DNA of 64,000 bases from Doris montereyensis. Its lineage: Eukaryota; Mollusca; Gastropoda; Nudibranchia; Dorididae. Of the stretch, positions 34,838 through 46,370 are shown piece after piece (position 1 is the stretch's first letter; each line of letters opens with the position of its first letter). Both the position numbers and the translations under genes were made by a program. The notes below the pieces were generated by a model. It was not told where the DNA came from. It was given only the letters and a program-made list of their open reading frames with translations, and did no database searches. The DNA is taken from the NCBI GenBank assembly GCA_037039925.1, contig JAXRKP010000007.1, positions 190,001 to 254,000 on the forward strand, given 5' to 3'.

Positions 34838-36975
34838 CTTTATGGTGCATTTAATGCTTATGTCAACTTTACAGTGTATGTTGTGTCCATGGGAGCTTTA
34901 TGGTATATCATATACCCATGTCAACTTCACAGTGTATGTTGTGTCCATGGGAGCTTTATGGTATATCATATACCCATGTCAACTTTACAGTGTATGTTGT
35001 GTCCATGGGAACTTTATGGTGTATCATATGCCCATGTCAACTTTACAGTGTATGTTGTGTCCATGGGAACTTTATGGTGTATCATATACCCATGTCAACT
35101 TCACAGTGTATGTTGTGTCCATGGGAACTTTATGGTGTATCATATGCCCATGTCAACTTTACAGTGTATGTTGTGTCCATGGGAACTTTATGGTGTATCA
35201 TATGCCCATGTCAACTTTACAGTGTATGTTGTGTCCATGGGAACTTTTGGTGTATCATATACCCATGTCAACTTTACAGTGTATGTTGTGTCCATGGGAA
35301 CTTTATGGTGTATCATATGCCCATGTGTATGTTGTGTCCAACTTTATGGTGTATCACAGTGTATGTTGTGTCCATGGGAACTTTATGGTGTATCATATGC
35401 CCATGTCAACTTTACAGTGTATGTTGTGTCCATGGGAACTTTATGGTGTATCATATGCCCATGTCAACTTCACAGTGTATGTTGTGTCCATGGGAACTTT
35501 ATGGTGTATCATATGTCAACTTTACAGTGTATGTTGTGTCCATGGGAACTTTTTGGTGTATCATATACCCATGTCAACTTTACAGTGTATGTTGTGTCCA
35601 TGGGAACTTTATGGTGTATCATATGCCCATGTCAACAACACAGTGTATGTTGTGTCCATGGGAACTTTATGGTGTATCATATGCCCATGTCAACTTCACA
35701 GTGTATGTTGTGTCCATGGGAACTTTATGGTGTATCATATGCCCATGTCAACAACACAGTGTATGTTGTGTCCATGGGAACTTTATGGTGTATCATATGC
35801 CCATGTCAACTTCACAGTGTATGTTGTGTCCTTGGAAACTTTATGGTGTATCATATGCCCATGTCAACTTCACAGTGCATATATACCCATGTCAACTTCA
35901 CAGTGTATATATACCCATGTCAACTTCACAGTGTATGTTGTGTCCATGGAAACTTTATTGCATTCCCACGTCAACTTCAGTGTATGTTGTGTTCATGGGA
36001 ACGTTATGGTATATCATATGCCTATGTGAACAACACAGTGTATGTTGTGTCCTTGGGAACTTTATGGTGTATCATATACCCATGTCAACTTTACAGAGTA
36101 TGTTGTCCTTGGGAACTTTATGGTGTATTACATGCCCATGTCAACTTCACTGTGTATGTTGTGTCCATGGGAACTTAATGGTGTATTATATACCCATGTC
36201 AACTTCACTGTGTATGTTGTGCATGGGAACTTTATTGTATCATATACCCATGTCAACTTCCCAGTGTATGTTGTGTCCATGGGAACTTTATTATATGCCC
36301 ATGTCAACTTCACAGTGAATATTTTGTCCATGGGAACTTTATGGTGTATCGTATGCCCATGTCAACTTCACAGTGTATGTTGTGTCCATATGAACTTTAC
36401 GTGCATTCTATGCCCATGTCAACTTCACAGTGAATATTTTGTCCATGGGAACTTTATAGTGCATTGTATGCCCATGTCAACTTCACAATGTATGTTGTGT
36501 CCATGGGAACTTTATAGTGCATGGTATACCCATGTCAACTTCACAATGTATGTTGTGTCCATGGGAACTTTATAGTGCATGGTATACCCATGTCAACTTC
36601 ACAATGTATGTTGTGTCCATGGAAACTTTATAGTGCATGGTATACCCATGTCAACTTTACAATGTATGTTGTGTCCATGGGAACTTTATAGTGCATTGTA
36701 TGCCCATGTCAACTTTACAATGTATGTTGTTTCCATGGGAACTTTATAGTGCATGGTATACCATGTCAACTTCACAATGTATGTTGTGTCCATGGGAACT
36801 TTATAGTGCATTGTATGCCCATGTCAACTTTACAGTGAATATTTTGTCCATGGAAACTTTATGGTGTATCGTATGCCCATGTCAACTTCACAGTGTACGT
36901 TGTGTCCATATGAACTTTATGGTGCATTGTATACCCATGTCAACTTCACACTGCATGTTGTGTCCTTGGGGAATT
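34838..36975. repeat. 58-bp minisatellite, about 37 units (2.1 kb)
   Basis: The unit is built from TATGCCCATGTCAACTTTAC, AGTGTATGTTGTGTCCATGG and GAACTTTATGGTGTATCA. Variants are ordered along the array: early units have GGTGTATCAT, later units (after about 36400) have AGTGCATTGT or AGTGCATGGT. This implies separate waves of amplification. The unit has no stop in any plus-strand frame and 58 leaves remainder 1 on division by three, so all three frames stay open and cycle through the same three peptides. The 415-472-codon ORFs are artefacts. It is in the WTAP intron between exons 5 and 6. Confidence 0.95.
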
Positions 36976-37104
36976 TATCGTGGACAATTAACCACCACAT
37001 TTATTTTTTTAAAATAATAAAATCATATAAGCTTGCATCTTTCATCCGCCCAGCTCATCTAGGATCTCCCAGTAAAGAGAAACAGTGAGGTAATGGGTCA
37101 TGTT

Positions 37105-37324
37105 GAAAGTAAACGAAATGATATTAAATAATATTAAAGCCCCACAGGAACAAAGATGAGACTGATACAAGGAATAGACAGAAATAATATTGGCCAACAT
37201 GGGTGCAGCTGAAAGTCCCGGGTTCAATTCTATGGTGGCAAAGATTTGTTTCTGTCTATTCCTCATATTTGTCTCGTCGTTGTTCCTATGGGGCTTTGAT
37301 ATTATTTAATGTCATTTCCTTCAC
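37105..37324. repeat. Imperfect palindrome, about 75-bp arms
   Basis: The left arm (37105-37184) and right arm (37249-37324) are inverted copies. TTTCTGTCTATTCCT, GTTCCT-TGGGGCTTT and ATATTATTTAAT blocks match the reverse complement of the left arm. The 64-bp spacer contains CCCGGGTTCAATTC, which resembles a tRNA B box. Confidence 0.8.
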
Positions 37325-38303
37325 TAGGATCTCCCAAAATTTCTGCAAAATCCATGGTTGGAAATCTAGGCATAAAGGGCAGTAAGTACTGAATAAATAT
37401 ATATAAAGCAGGGCATAGGACAAGTAAACAGGGATTCACTCCAGAAGATTTTGTGAAGAATGGGCTGACAATGGTCTCCCTCTTTGAGTTGAGAAAAAAA
37501 ACTTTCGTTCAGTTGATAGAAAGCAATTTGATAATTTACGATCATTAACAGCAATAAGAAAAGAAAATGACAACTACAGAACAGTGAGAAAGAAACAGGA
37601 AGTTTGTTTCAACAGTGACTAGAACATAACAAGAGAGCTATAAAATCCATAACAGTATTAACAGTCAAGCAATACAACAAGATTAGAGTTTTATCAGTGA
37701 TACACTGGTCAACGGCAGCTGAAGTCCCGGGTTCAATTCTATGGTGGCAAAGATTTGTTTCTGTCTATTCCTCGTATTTGTCTGCGTCGTTGTTCCTATG
37801 GGGCTTTGATATTATTTAATGTCATTTTCCTTCACTAGGATCTCCCAAAATTTCTGCAAAATCCATGGTTGGAAATCTAGGCATAAAGGGCAGTAAGTAC
37901 TGAATAAATATATATAAAGCAGGGCATAGGACAAGTAAACAGGGATTCACTCCAGAAGCTTTGTGAAGAATGGACTGACAATGGGTCATGTTGAAAGTAA
38001 ACGAAATGATATTAAATAATATTAAAGCCCCACAGGAACAAAGATGAGACTGATACAAGTCTTTGAGTTGAGAAAAAAAAACTTTCGTTCAGTTGATAGA
38101 AAGCAATTTGATAATTTACGATCATTAACAGCAATAAGAAAAGAAAATGACAACTACAGAACAGTGAGAAAGAAACAAGAAGTTTGTTTCAACAGTGACT
38201 AGAACATAACAAGAGAGCTATAAAATCCATAACAGTATTAACAGTCAAGCAATACAACAAGATTAGAGTTTTATCAGTGATACACTGGTCAACTGACCCT
38301 GAA
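37204..38303. repeat. Direct duplication, two units of about 510 and 590 bp
   Basis: 37204-37713 and 37714-38303 share long near-identical blocks (TCCATGGTTGGAAATCTAGG, GGGATTCACTCCAGAAG, CAGTTGATAGAAAGCAATTT, ACAGCAATAAGAAAAGAAAA). The second unit carries an insert at about 37984-38060 that copies the left palindrome arm of 37095-37165. It is recent, or an assembly artefact. Confidence 0.85.
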
Positions 38304-38364
38304 CCCCCCCCCCCCCCCCCCACATGCCAACTTCACCATTTACTGTTTCTATACGTTTGTTTCA

Positions 38365-38500
38365 TTGAATTTCATCCCGTCCACCACATGTGATCATTTC
38401 AGGGTGAATTTAGAGGAACCAGCAAGATGAAAGCTAAGCGAAAGCGGGAAAGGAAAGAAGTAAGACCTACCAGCAGTGCTCACCAACCACCCACATTCCT
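38365..38500 (+). repeat. R1 repeat, near full length
   Basis: ATTTCATCCCGTCCACCACA, TTTCAGGGTGAATTTAGAGG, AACCAGCAAGATGAAAGC, AGAAGTAAGACCTACCAGCA and CACCAACCACCCAC occur in order. Confidence 0.8.
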
Positions 38501-39346
38501 ACGGTACAGCTGTGCTCTCCCTTCCAAATCAGTAAAGACTAACGAAGACAAGCAGACAAAAGTGAAACTGTATAGGACCATGTAAACACAACACAGCAGG
38601 TCAATACACCAACAGTGCATGAAGCGTGTAAACAACAAGCCCAAGTACATTGAACAGACATAGAAATAACGGTATGTGGTCATGTGACTAACTGCACAGA
38701 AAAGTTCAAAAGAGCCATACTTAAACGGTCTATGGAATGACACAAATATGTGATGTTATCTTAAAGGCAAAAGTATGAGAGAAGAGCAAGGAGCAAAAAG
38801 CAAAGAACAAAGAAGAAAAGGAAATATGAGAAAGGATTAGAGACAGGAAACAGAGAGAATGCCAAGCAAACAAGAGACACAGCAGATACAAAATACATGA
38901 AAAAGGGTCAAGGAAAAAGGTAAATACACAGTAAGAAATTTAAAAACAAAACAAAAAACAAAAAACATTTGACAAGCAGCATAACAAATTGATAACAAGA
39001 CACAAAGCCTCTCACACCTTGCATACATACATACATCAATCACAAGTGTAAAAAACTTCATCCACAGATAAATCAATCTTGCACAAACACACATAGTTCA
39101 AATTCCCAAATCACAGAGTCTATACAAAGAATCTGTTGCCTCTGTTGGCATCGGCAAGTTATATGTCATATGTCAGTTTTAATCAGTACCTTTGCTTCCT
39201 AGGTGCTACTAGTTACACCCTATTCTCTGTTTTCGAATGACATAAAAGCCTTTGTTACAATTCCTCGTTTGTCATAACTACATGGTTTGAAGCAAGCATT
39301 TCATTTTTTATCTAATTACGGAACAATTCCCTCTTTGAACATTCAG

Positions 39347-39473
39347 CTATGGAAGGCAGTCTTCCCGCAGAAAGCATCGCTGACGACATCTTCCAGTATT
39401 CTGTCAGGCAATGCCAGGAGACGCATGCGTTCAGGAGGTGGATCGGGAACCCGACAACTTCCTCAAGGCTCAC
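39347..39473 (+). other. Possible orphan exon (weak)
   Basis: A GC-richer block on the strand opposite WTAP, 84 bases downstream of WTAP exon 5. It has AG at 39345-39346 and GTGAGT at 39474-39479. The frame starting at 39349 is open: MEGSLPAESIADDIFQYSVR, then QCQETHAFRRWIGNP. I do not recognise it, and no partner exons are evident. It could be transposon sequence or chance. Confidence 0.2.
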
Positions 39474-39557
39474 GTGAGTTTTCAAGTACCAGTGCTGTAC
39501 ACATTACCGTTAAAGCTATTAAAGGCAGAGCTAGAAGAAAAGGGAGAGAATAAACAC

Positions 39558-39737
39558 CTGTCCGGAGTGAACTTCCAGGCACTGAGTTCATTCTGTTTTT
39601 GTTTGAGTTTTTTCTTTGTGTTCGTCCATCTCGCGTGCCATCCTCTGAAATACAAGGTTGATTGCAGGATCTAATAACATGGATCGCAACTGTGCAGTGT
39701 TCTGAGTCTGGGCTTGTTTCATTTCTTGGATCTGGTT
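39558..39737 (-). CDS. WTAP: WTAP homologue, exon 5, 1-base insertion
   Basis: The acceptor is TTTTTTAATACAG and the donor is GGACAG then GTGTTT on the minus strand. It reads NQIQEMKQAQTQNTAQLRSM, LLDPAINLVFQRMAREMDEH, then KEK. There is an extra base in a run of six T on the plus strand (39608-39613). Removing it gives LKQKQNELSAWKFTPDS. Human WTAP has AQLRSTMVDPAINLFF and NELSAWKFTPDSQTG at the same place. The corrected length of 179 bases ends in phase 2, which is what exon 6 needs. Confidence 0.93.
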
Positions 39738-39761
39738 CTGTATTAAAAAACAAAACAGGAG

Positions 39762-40747
39762 AGCATTTCAGTAAGAGAATAACCTATTAATAGATTATGG
39801 ATGGTAACAGTCACGACGATGAAAGTCACAAACTATGTAAGTCCAATTTTGGATGTATTGAGAAAATCAAAGAAAAAGATGCTGGGCAATTTAATCTATT
39901 TTCACAGACGGTTTGCAAGTGTAAAAAACTAGACCCAACAGGGATATACGGATTGCTCATATGGTTATTGTATTGGCTTCTATTGGTTCTTGTGCCACGG
40001 AATCCTAACTAGACGAAGCATAGGGGCTTCCTAATATTAACAAAGCAAAAGATAAAAAGGTGTTACTAATTTTAGACTTACGCGGTTTGCGACTTTCACC
40101 GTCCCTATGTATCAAATATATGCATATATATATATATATTTTTATATACATATATAAATTATATCCATGACATGTTTTATCAAATTCAAAAGACAAGTTC
40201 TACAAGCTATGTAGGAACTGCTGTTCATCATTCCTTTTTTAATGTAAAAGATAGACGGTGCTGTATAACTTTGGATGTTAAAACATTTCTTGATACTACA
40301 TACATATTTTTTAAAATCCAGAAATAAAACTCGTTTTCAAAAAAATTATGTGCACAAAATACACACATATCACAACATACACACACACACATATCACAGA
40401 GGTAACACTTGATTAACTTAAAAATAATCATGACCATGTCTTTCCTCCTACCCTCTCACTGACTAAACCAAATCATCCTCCTAAATAAAATACAAGCTGA
40501 AGAAAGCTGTTCCATGAGCGGATATAAGAGGTACGATTGACAGGGCTACTTTTTATAACCGATTGTTTCAAACTAACTATACACATAGTAGGTCAACAAG
40601 AGAGCATTTCAGTAAGAGAATAACCTATTAATAGATTATAGATGGTAACAGTCATGACAATGAAAGTCGCAAACTATGTAAGTCAATTTTGGATGTATTG
40701 AGAAAATCAAAGACAAAGATGATGGGCAATTTAATCTACTTCACAGA
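39762..40747. repeat. Direct repeat pair of about 147 bp in WTAP intron 4
   Basis: 39762-39908 and 40599-40747 match closely (AGAGCATTTCAGTAAGAGAA, TAACCTATTAATAGATTAT, TTTTGGATGTATTGAGAAAA). The first copy begins just upstream of exon 5 on the minus strand. The 690 bp between them is unrecognised. Confidence 0.85.
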
Positions 40748-40924
40748 CTCTAGCATTTACAATAAATTTGACAGTTGTCAAAATCAGTTACGTAGTTCTT
40801 GATGCAGCAGTTTGACTTGGGCGAAATCGGTTGTGACAATAATAAAGGGAAAATTTGACGATTGTGTGAAAAATGGGATGAAAAGTGTTAATGTTCTACG
40901 TGTCAATGTGTGTGTATACTTTAC

Positions 40925-41052
40925 CATGCACTCCTGCAGTTCTTGTTCTTTGTTAGTGAGACGCATGACTAAGGTATGCTCTCTACGGGCAGCATCAATT
41001 GCTACATTCTTGGCCTTCATGTCATCGCTTTCCTTGAGGTCATCATCTTCTG
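40925..41052 (-). CDS. WTAP: WTAP homologue, exon 4 (conserved coiled-coil core)
   Basis: Minus-strand acceptor CTCTTTTCAG and donor ATG then GTAAAG. It reads EDDDLKESDDMKAKNVAIDA, ARREHTLVMRLTNKEQELQE, CM without interruption. Human WTAP has LRESEEKL then ARRENILVMRLATKEQEMQE. This is the best-conserved part of the protein and lies in the segment that dimerises and contacts the METTL3 side of the writer complex. It begins in phase 1 (one base from exon 3) and ends in phase 0. No indel is visible. An alternative acceptor 3 bases downstream would drop one codon. Confidence 0.93.
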
Positions 41053-42117
41053 CTGAAAAGAGCAAAGAAAAGTTCTTTCATACCAATCATCACTGAAGGA
41101 CAGATAATAGAAATTGTTAAGTTTACTCAAAGCAATAATTTTTGGCCAATAAATGTAAACATAGCTGGGCAGGCGGCTAAACGCTGAGCTGACCGATATT
41201 CAACCATGAACTGGTTAAACCACACAGCGTGCCCTGAGTATAACAGAGAAAAAATAAACAAATAGGACGATGAACTGAACATTATTCACCAGGGAAAAGG
41301 TTACGACTGACACAAGTGTTGGCAATGAATTTGTCTTTGCCATCTTTGGGGCTAACAGTGTATCACATGTTTTAACTGTAGAGACAATGATTCAAGTGAA
41401 GCAATATTACATTAATCATCCTAAAGCAGAATATAATTTTGATTGAATGCACGGCAGCATTTTGAAATCTCAGGAATCGAGTGACATAAATTGCAAAACG
41501 AAGGGAATCATTAACTTTTTTTAAAAATTACCAGTTTTAAGACGAGTTTTTAAATAACGTGTTTTCCAGTGTCTACGACAAAAACAAATTTAAAGACATG
41601 TTTTGTCACTTTTCCTGCTATTCACCTTCAGGTGTGAAATAAAGATAAAACATTTTAAAAAACAAAACACTTTTCATAAAGAGAACCATATGTAATGAAA
41701 ATAGAACTACTGCTTTCCTTTTTTACCACTGAGGACGGAAGCGAGACAGTGAAAGATACAGATGTTAACTGAATCAAAGGATGGAGAAGCCTGATTTGAC
41801 ACACAAAATGTGTGTGTGGATCCTGCTTCAGGCAAACAATGACAACCTTTCCAACACTTCCTTCCTTTTTTGTAACTAATCCGTTGGCCAACAAACAGTC
41901 AAAAGATGCCAACGCATCTTTAACCAGAGTACATATGATAATATCACATATATGACATTTAGTGAATGAAAAATTAACAGAATTGCTGTGAACAAACACT
42001 TCATTTTACTTAAAACATTGTATTTCATTATTCCCAGCAAACGTTAACATCTAAATGTAATCAATTGAAAAAAAAAAAGTAAATGTGACTAATTATTCAG
42101 CTATGAGATAAGTCTAC
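41053..42117. other. WTAP intron 3, nothing recognised
   Basis: AT-rich. A 114-codon minus-strand ORF at 41655-41999 has no recognisable domain or splice context. Confidence 0.4.
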
Positions 42118-42179
42118 CTGGTTCGCCTCTCTTTCGTCTAGAGTGTGTATAACTTCCTTGATCATCATGATCTCTGGCC
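42118..42179 (-). CDS. WTAP: WTAP homologue, exon 3 (short, reading frame ambiguous)
   Basis: Minus-strand acceptor ATCCTTTTAG and donor GAACCAG then GTAGAC define a 62-base exon. The phase set by exon 2 (two bases carried) and exon 4 (one base needed) fits exactly and reads ARDHDDQGSYTHSRRKRGEP. The alternative frame, PEIMMIKEVIHTLDEREANQ, looks more like the helical N-terminus of WTAP. Given the 1-base indels elsewhere, I cannot choose. That the exon belongs here is supported by phase and position. Confidence 0.6.
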
Positions 42180-43245
42180 CTAAAAGGATAAGAAAATCAA
42201 AAGTTGAGAAATGGATGTATTTATAAGATAATATAATCTTTATTTATCCTTTTGGGAAATTTCAATTTCATACGCTTTGATGAAATATATGACACAACAG
42301 AAATATAAAAGACAAAAATATCTGCAAATTATATGTATATGAGCCTTTGCTAATAGGTTGGGGCTTTTTTTGCCCATATACCTTACAAAATTGGCTCTTA
42401 TTGCTATGAAAATGTCACTACAGCTTTGAAATGTGGACATATGCTATGCTTAATATGATACTTCAGCCGTGGAAGCAGACAGACAACAGTCTAACAGTCA
42501 AAACAAATCTCATAAGTTCTTTTTTTTGAGTTCCAAAAGTGACATCATTATTTTATTTTATTTTAATACACGAAATGTGACATAAGAGTTTTTCATTTTT
42601 AAGTAGTGAAATTTAAAACTGAAATAAATACTTTGAAGGCAGTACTCTATAGCTGTAATGTATGTATGGTGCTACATCAAGGAAATCAATATATTCTGCT
42701 ATGTTGTCTTGGCGAGCCTTCAGAATGTCCACGTTCGAACTGAACTTGCATCGTCGCTTTGGGAAGCAACTTTGGTTCACTAAAATCACTGAAAACTTGT
42801 CCTTCTTGCCAGTTATGAGGGCCCTGGAATGAGCATACGCTCGTTCAATGATCAGGCGTTGACCAGACCAATTTTGAGGTTGTGACCTGGCCTAATCTAG
42901 CAGTGACCAGAATTCTCCTGACGTCACATATATATTTCGAAAGAGACAATTACTAGGAAACAAGGAAAATATACTGCAAAGAGGCCTGATTGTTGTCCGT
43001 CAATTCGATGTGAGCGAAGCAAGTAAGGGGAGGAAAGAATGATCGATTCAATAATTTCATTTAAGTTTTCCTTTGTCATCATTACATCTAAACAAGTTAT
43101 GTTTGAAAAACTGTATGCCTGAAAGCAGTTTTCAACCTTTTGTTTTAATGCAAACCAATTTACAATGAAAATTGCCTGACATTATAGTGGCCTAGACCTG
43201 TGTGATAATATGTACTTGGCTTGAGCTATGTTCTCAAATGACAAC

Positions 43246-43282
43246 AATAGTGACGACCTATTGTCAATAGGTCGTCACTATT
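43246..43282. repeat. Perfect 18-bp palindrome with 1-base loop
   Basis: AATAGTGACGACCTATTG, then T, then CAATAGGTCGTCACTATT. An AGGTCGTGACC-like relative lies at about 44560. It could be a transposon end or a small hairpin. No gene context. Confidence 0.7.
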
Positions 43283-45352
43283 CTGTTCAAAAGATTTCCT
43301 GAGAAAGTTATATTTGAAAGCGCAATTATGCCCTTTTCTGATAAAAAAAACAACCAACAAATAATATCAAATTAAAGTGAGTCTACAATGGTATCAGGGG
43401 ATTTTTGGCATGTATGCAGAGTGCATTATAATAGTAATAGACCTTGTAAAGGCAGCTATAATAGTGTGAAGGATTAAAATGACAACACACTAAGGTCGTC
43501 TTAATTGTTATATTGAGAAGAATTATTACAAATGGCTTGCTGCTTTTGTATAATTGGGAAATTACGACCATTTACATTGGCCTCAGGACATTTCAAGGCC
43601 CATCATTTCAACGTTTTAAAATTGATTTTAAACTTTTGACCAATACTTGTCATCATTTTGTTTGAAAGATGTTGATATTTTGCCCGACATTGATTACAAT
43701 ATATGAATAGAAAGAATGGCATTACGCCATCATAAACATTCATAGTGAGTCTTATCAAACTTTCTGGATCTGGGGAGTTTGTCTAAAATTTCAACAAAGA
43801 AAATCAATTATAATGAGAATGGAAAGTTTTTGCTTCTTTTGGACATAACTATGACACAAAACACGGACCCATTGAATTTCGTAATTTCTTTTCTCCTGGA
43901 CCATACCTTTTTTTATATACTTTTCATGTGTATCGTGTTTGAACATAAATCCAATAAGGAAACAATTTTAGTAATTATTGTTTGTTTAATTTCTAAAAAC
44001 GTGTCATCATAGCTATAATCGAGAGATTTTCAAGGGAGAAAACTGTCTCTGTTTGCATCCATTGTTTTTGTTGTTTCTCTATTTTTTCAAATTTATTCAT
44101 GTAGAGGAATAATTTTATTGGACAGAAACACTGATATTAACAACATTGAACACTAAATGGCACAAGTTGAGTGTCGGATAGGTCTGTTGTCCACAGACGA
44201 GGCAGTTTCTATTTCGCCTGCTAACGCATTACTCGCCTCAGTGTCGATAGAGTTAGATCTAGATCTATCACTATTTTCTTCTTCATCATCCCCTCGTCAT
44301 CACGCAAATCAGTTAAAACTTCAATATCAAAGCCTTCATCATTTTCATTACTATTTAGGGTTCTATTGGGCCCTAAATCGCCATTAATGTCTCTCTCAAT
44401 TCGCGCAGCCAGCTTTACATGCGTTGAAGTTTAAATGTCATTTTGCCGGTTGACGACCTCTGAATTTTCAAAAATCTTATACTGACTAAACCCTGTAGAA
44501 GAGTTCTGTTTCCTTCTAAAAATCCCATAAAGTCTCGTGAATAGATTAAAAGTTACGATAGGTCGTGACCTGGCGAGATTTGTCACAAGAATGCTTTGTA
44601 AACAAGCTTTCTAATTTCTGGTGTCGGCAGCACTCGGCGGGCGTGTTAGGCAGGATTGCGTTAATGTCAATTATACGGCTAAGCTGTGCCATCTCTATAG
44701 AAACGTGTTTTAGAAGGAGTAGATATAAATGAGTATAAAAAGTCAAGTAAAACAGATAAAATATATAACTTCGTCATCAACCATCAATATAACATATTAA
44801 GCACTGACTTATTGGCATAGGCTCATGTATAATACAAAACATTAATATCTTAGTTAGAGGGAAACAGGAAATAAATGTAAAATGAAAAATATTTCAAGTG
44901 ATGAACAAATTTGCGCTCCCAAAAAAAACAACATAAAAATCAAAATACAAAAAGAAGGAAAACGAACAAAATGATGTGACTTCTTAACTACCCGATGTTG
45001 TAAAATTTGTGAAACATCTATAAATCAAAGAGTAAGAATGTATTTCATCAGTGTACTAACATTCTGGCTAAAGTCATTTTTGGTGGTTTTGAAAAAAGTG
45101 AGAAAAAAACTTTTGGCCTGACTCAGCCCAAATTGAAACGTCTATGCTAACTCAGGAATGACTCGACAGATTATATCCTCAGTTACTGTGATGATAGATC
45201 ATAGCACGAAAAGCGTTAAAATGAATCAGTATCATTTTGGCTAAAGTCTGACTCAAAGAGAACAAAAAAATCTTTGACTCCTTTTTATTTTACTAACAGG
45301 AAGAGCTGGTTACAGAAATCACAAAAATAAGTTTAGTAAATGAATTGCTTAC
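43283..45352. other. WTAP intron 2, no supported gene
   Basis: A minus-strand acidic segment at about 44180-44390 (including LTDLRDDEG in one frame and DEEENSDRSRSNSIDTEASN in another) may be a transposase-type acidic N-terminus or old exon. No catalytic domain follows it. Confidence 0.3.
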
Positions 45353-45405
45353 TTATATTTATCAAAGTGGTCATCTTTCAAGCCGTCATCAAAATCAAGT
45401 CGAGC
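45353..45405 (-). CDS. WTAP: WTAP homologue, exon 2
   Basis: Minus-strand acceptor TTTTGCTTGCAG and donor ATATAA then GTAAGC. The 53-base exon starts in phase 0 and encodes ARLDFDDGLKDDHFDKY plus two bases of the next codon. Joined to exon 1 it makes SPKRARLDFDD, which resembles the basic PKKVRL nuclear-localisation segment at the N-terminus of human WTAP. Confidence 0.75.
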
Positions 45406-45549
45406 CTGCAAGCAAAAGTACGCACAGAAGCGAAATAGAATTCAACGAATGGAAACATTTGAAATATAATACAGTGAATAGTGAATAAACTAAATAGACT
45501 TGGCTACCCATTTCTATGCTGAGTTAACAGGAGCACCAACAAAATTTGT

Positions 45550-45612
45550 CCAGATTGCGAATCGACCTAGGGCCATCTGAGTGGAATTCCGACGCTCTAC
45601 CGACTATTGACA
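45550..45612 (-). mobile_element. Degenerate tRNA-like fragment (SINE head)
   Basis: The minus strand reads AGTCGGTAGAGCGTCGGAAT, like the D arm of a tRNA, then TAGGTCGATTCGCAATC, like a decayed B box. It is not a working tRNA gene. It lies within WTAP intron 1. Confidence 0.35.
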
Positions 45613-45802
45613 TAAAAAGCAATGGAAAACCACCACATTTTATGCGGTACGCCTCGAAAATTCAAGACTCTAATCCTGATTACCCTGCGCTCAACTCTGA
45701 GCATGGGACTAAAAATAAAATGTTACCTGGTTATCAAAACATTTAAAAAATTACCAGTTTTTTCTACCATTTCTACGAACAAATCTTGCAAACAATGCCT
45801 AC

Positions 45803-45846
45803 CCGTTTTGGAGATGTTGAGCCCTCAGACATAGTGTGGATTGAAT
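45803..45846 (-). CDS. WTAP: WTAP homologue, exon 1 with start codon
   Basis: On the minus strand an acceptor (ATTTATTTTCAG) is followed by 14 bases of 5' UTR, ATG at 45832-45830, and ten codons MSEGSTSPKR. The exon ends with CGG at 45803, followed by GTAGGC. The exon ends in phase 0, matching exon 2. Human WTAP starts MTNEEPLPKK-, similar in length and charge. The acceptor before the ATG implies an upstream non-coding exon. Confidence 0.72.
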
Positions 45847-46170
45847 CTGAAAATAAATAATGTGAAGCAATTTATTTGACATCTTGACAGCCCCCTACAA
45901 AGCAAAAATGTTAAAACATCATTTTTTTGAGAAATGCTACAATGTCAACTTAGTACATCTGTCCTTTTCCATTCATACATATATACAGAGTAATTTTTCT
46001 CTCTCGAATCACTGTGCTCCAAAACATCTTAATTGACATAATTCTTATATTGTACTACAAATAATACAAAGGTGGGAAAATGATCTCATGCAAGCATGTA
46101 TTTACTGTATGTATAGAGTACCTTAGATCCAACCACTTTTGAATTTTTTAGTCAACCATCCCAGGTAGTG

Positions 46171-46370
46171 TGGTGTCGGTGGCCAAGTGGTTAGGCTGCC
46201 GGACTTGGGATCATGAGGTACCGAGTTCAAATCCTGGCAAAGCTAAACCCGCTGTGTTCCTTGGGAAAGACACTTAACACGCATCTTTCCCACTCGACCA
46301 AGGTGTGATTATTATTACCTGTTCCACTTCACACTATAGAAACCCGGATAAGCTCCAGCTCTATTATTAT
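46171..46370 (+). mobile_element. SINE-B, tRNA-derived
   Basis: The head contains GGTGTCGGTGGCCAAGTGG (exact A box TGGCCAAGTGG) and a B box CGAGTTCAAATCC. The body contains CTTGGGAAAGACACTTAACA and CGCATCTTTCCCACTC, also present in the copy at 51165-51375. Confidence 0.8.

Noticed and set aside
34782..36575. Four long plus-strand ORFs (177-472 codons) rich in Cys, Tyr and Met
   Set aside because: They are the same 58-bp repeat unit read in three frames. No start context, splice sites or non-repeat sequence supports a protein.
41655..41999. 114-codon minus-strand ORF as an extra WTAP exon
   Set aside because: It is not phase-compatible with exons 3 and 4, has no acceptor or donor at suitable places, and shows no similarity to WTAP.
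46171..46245. A functional tRNA gene (strong A and B boxes)
   Set aside because: The acceptor ends do not pair and the same sequence with the same 3' body recurs at 51165-51375, so it is a SINE head.
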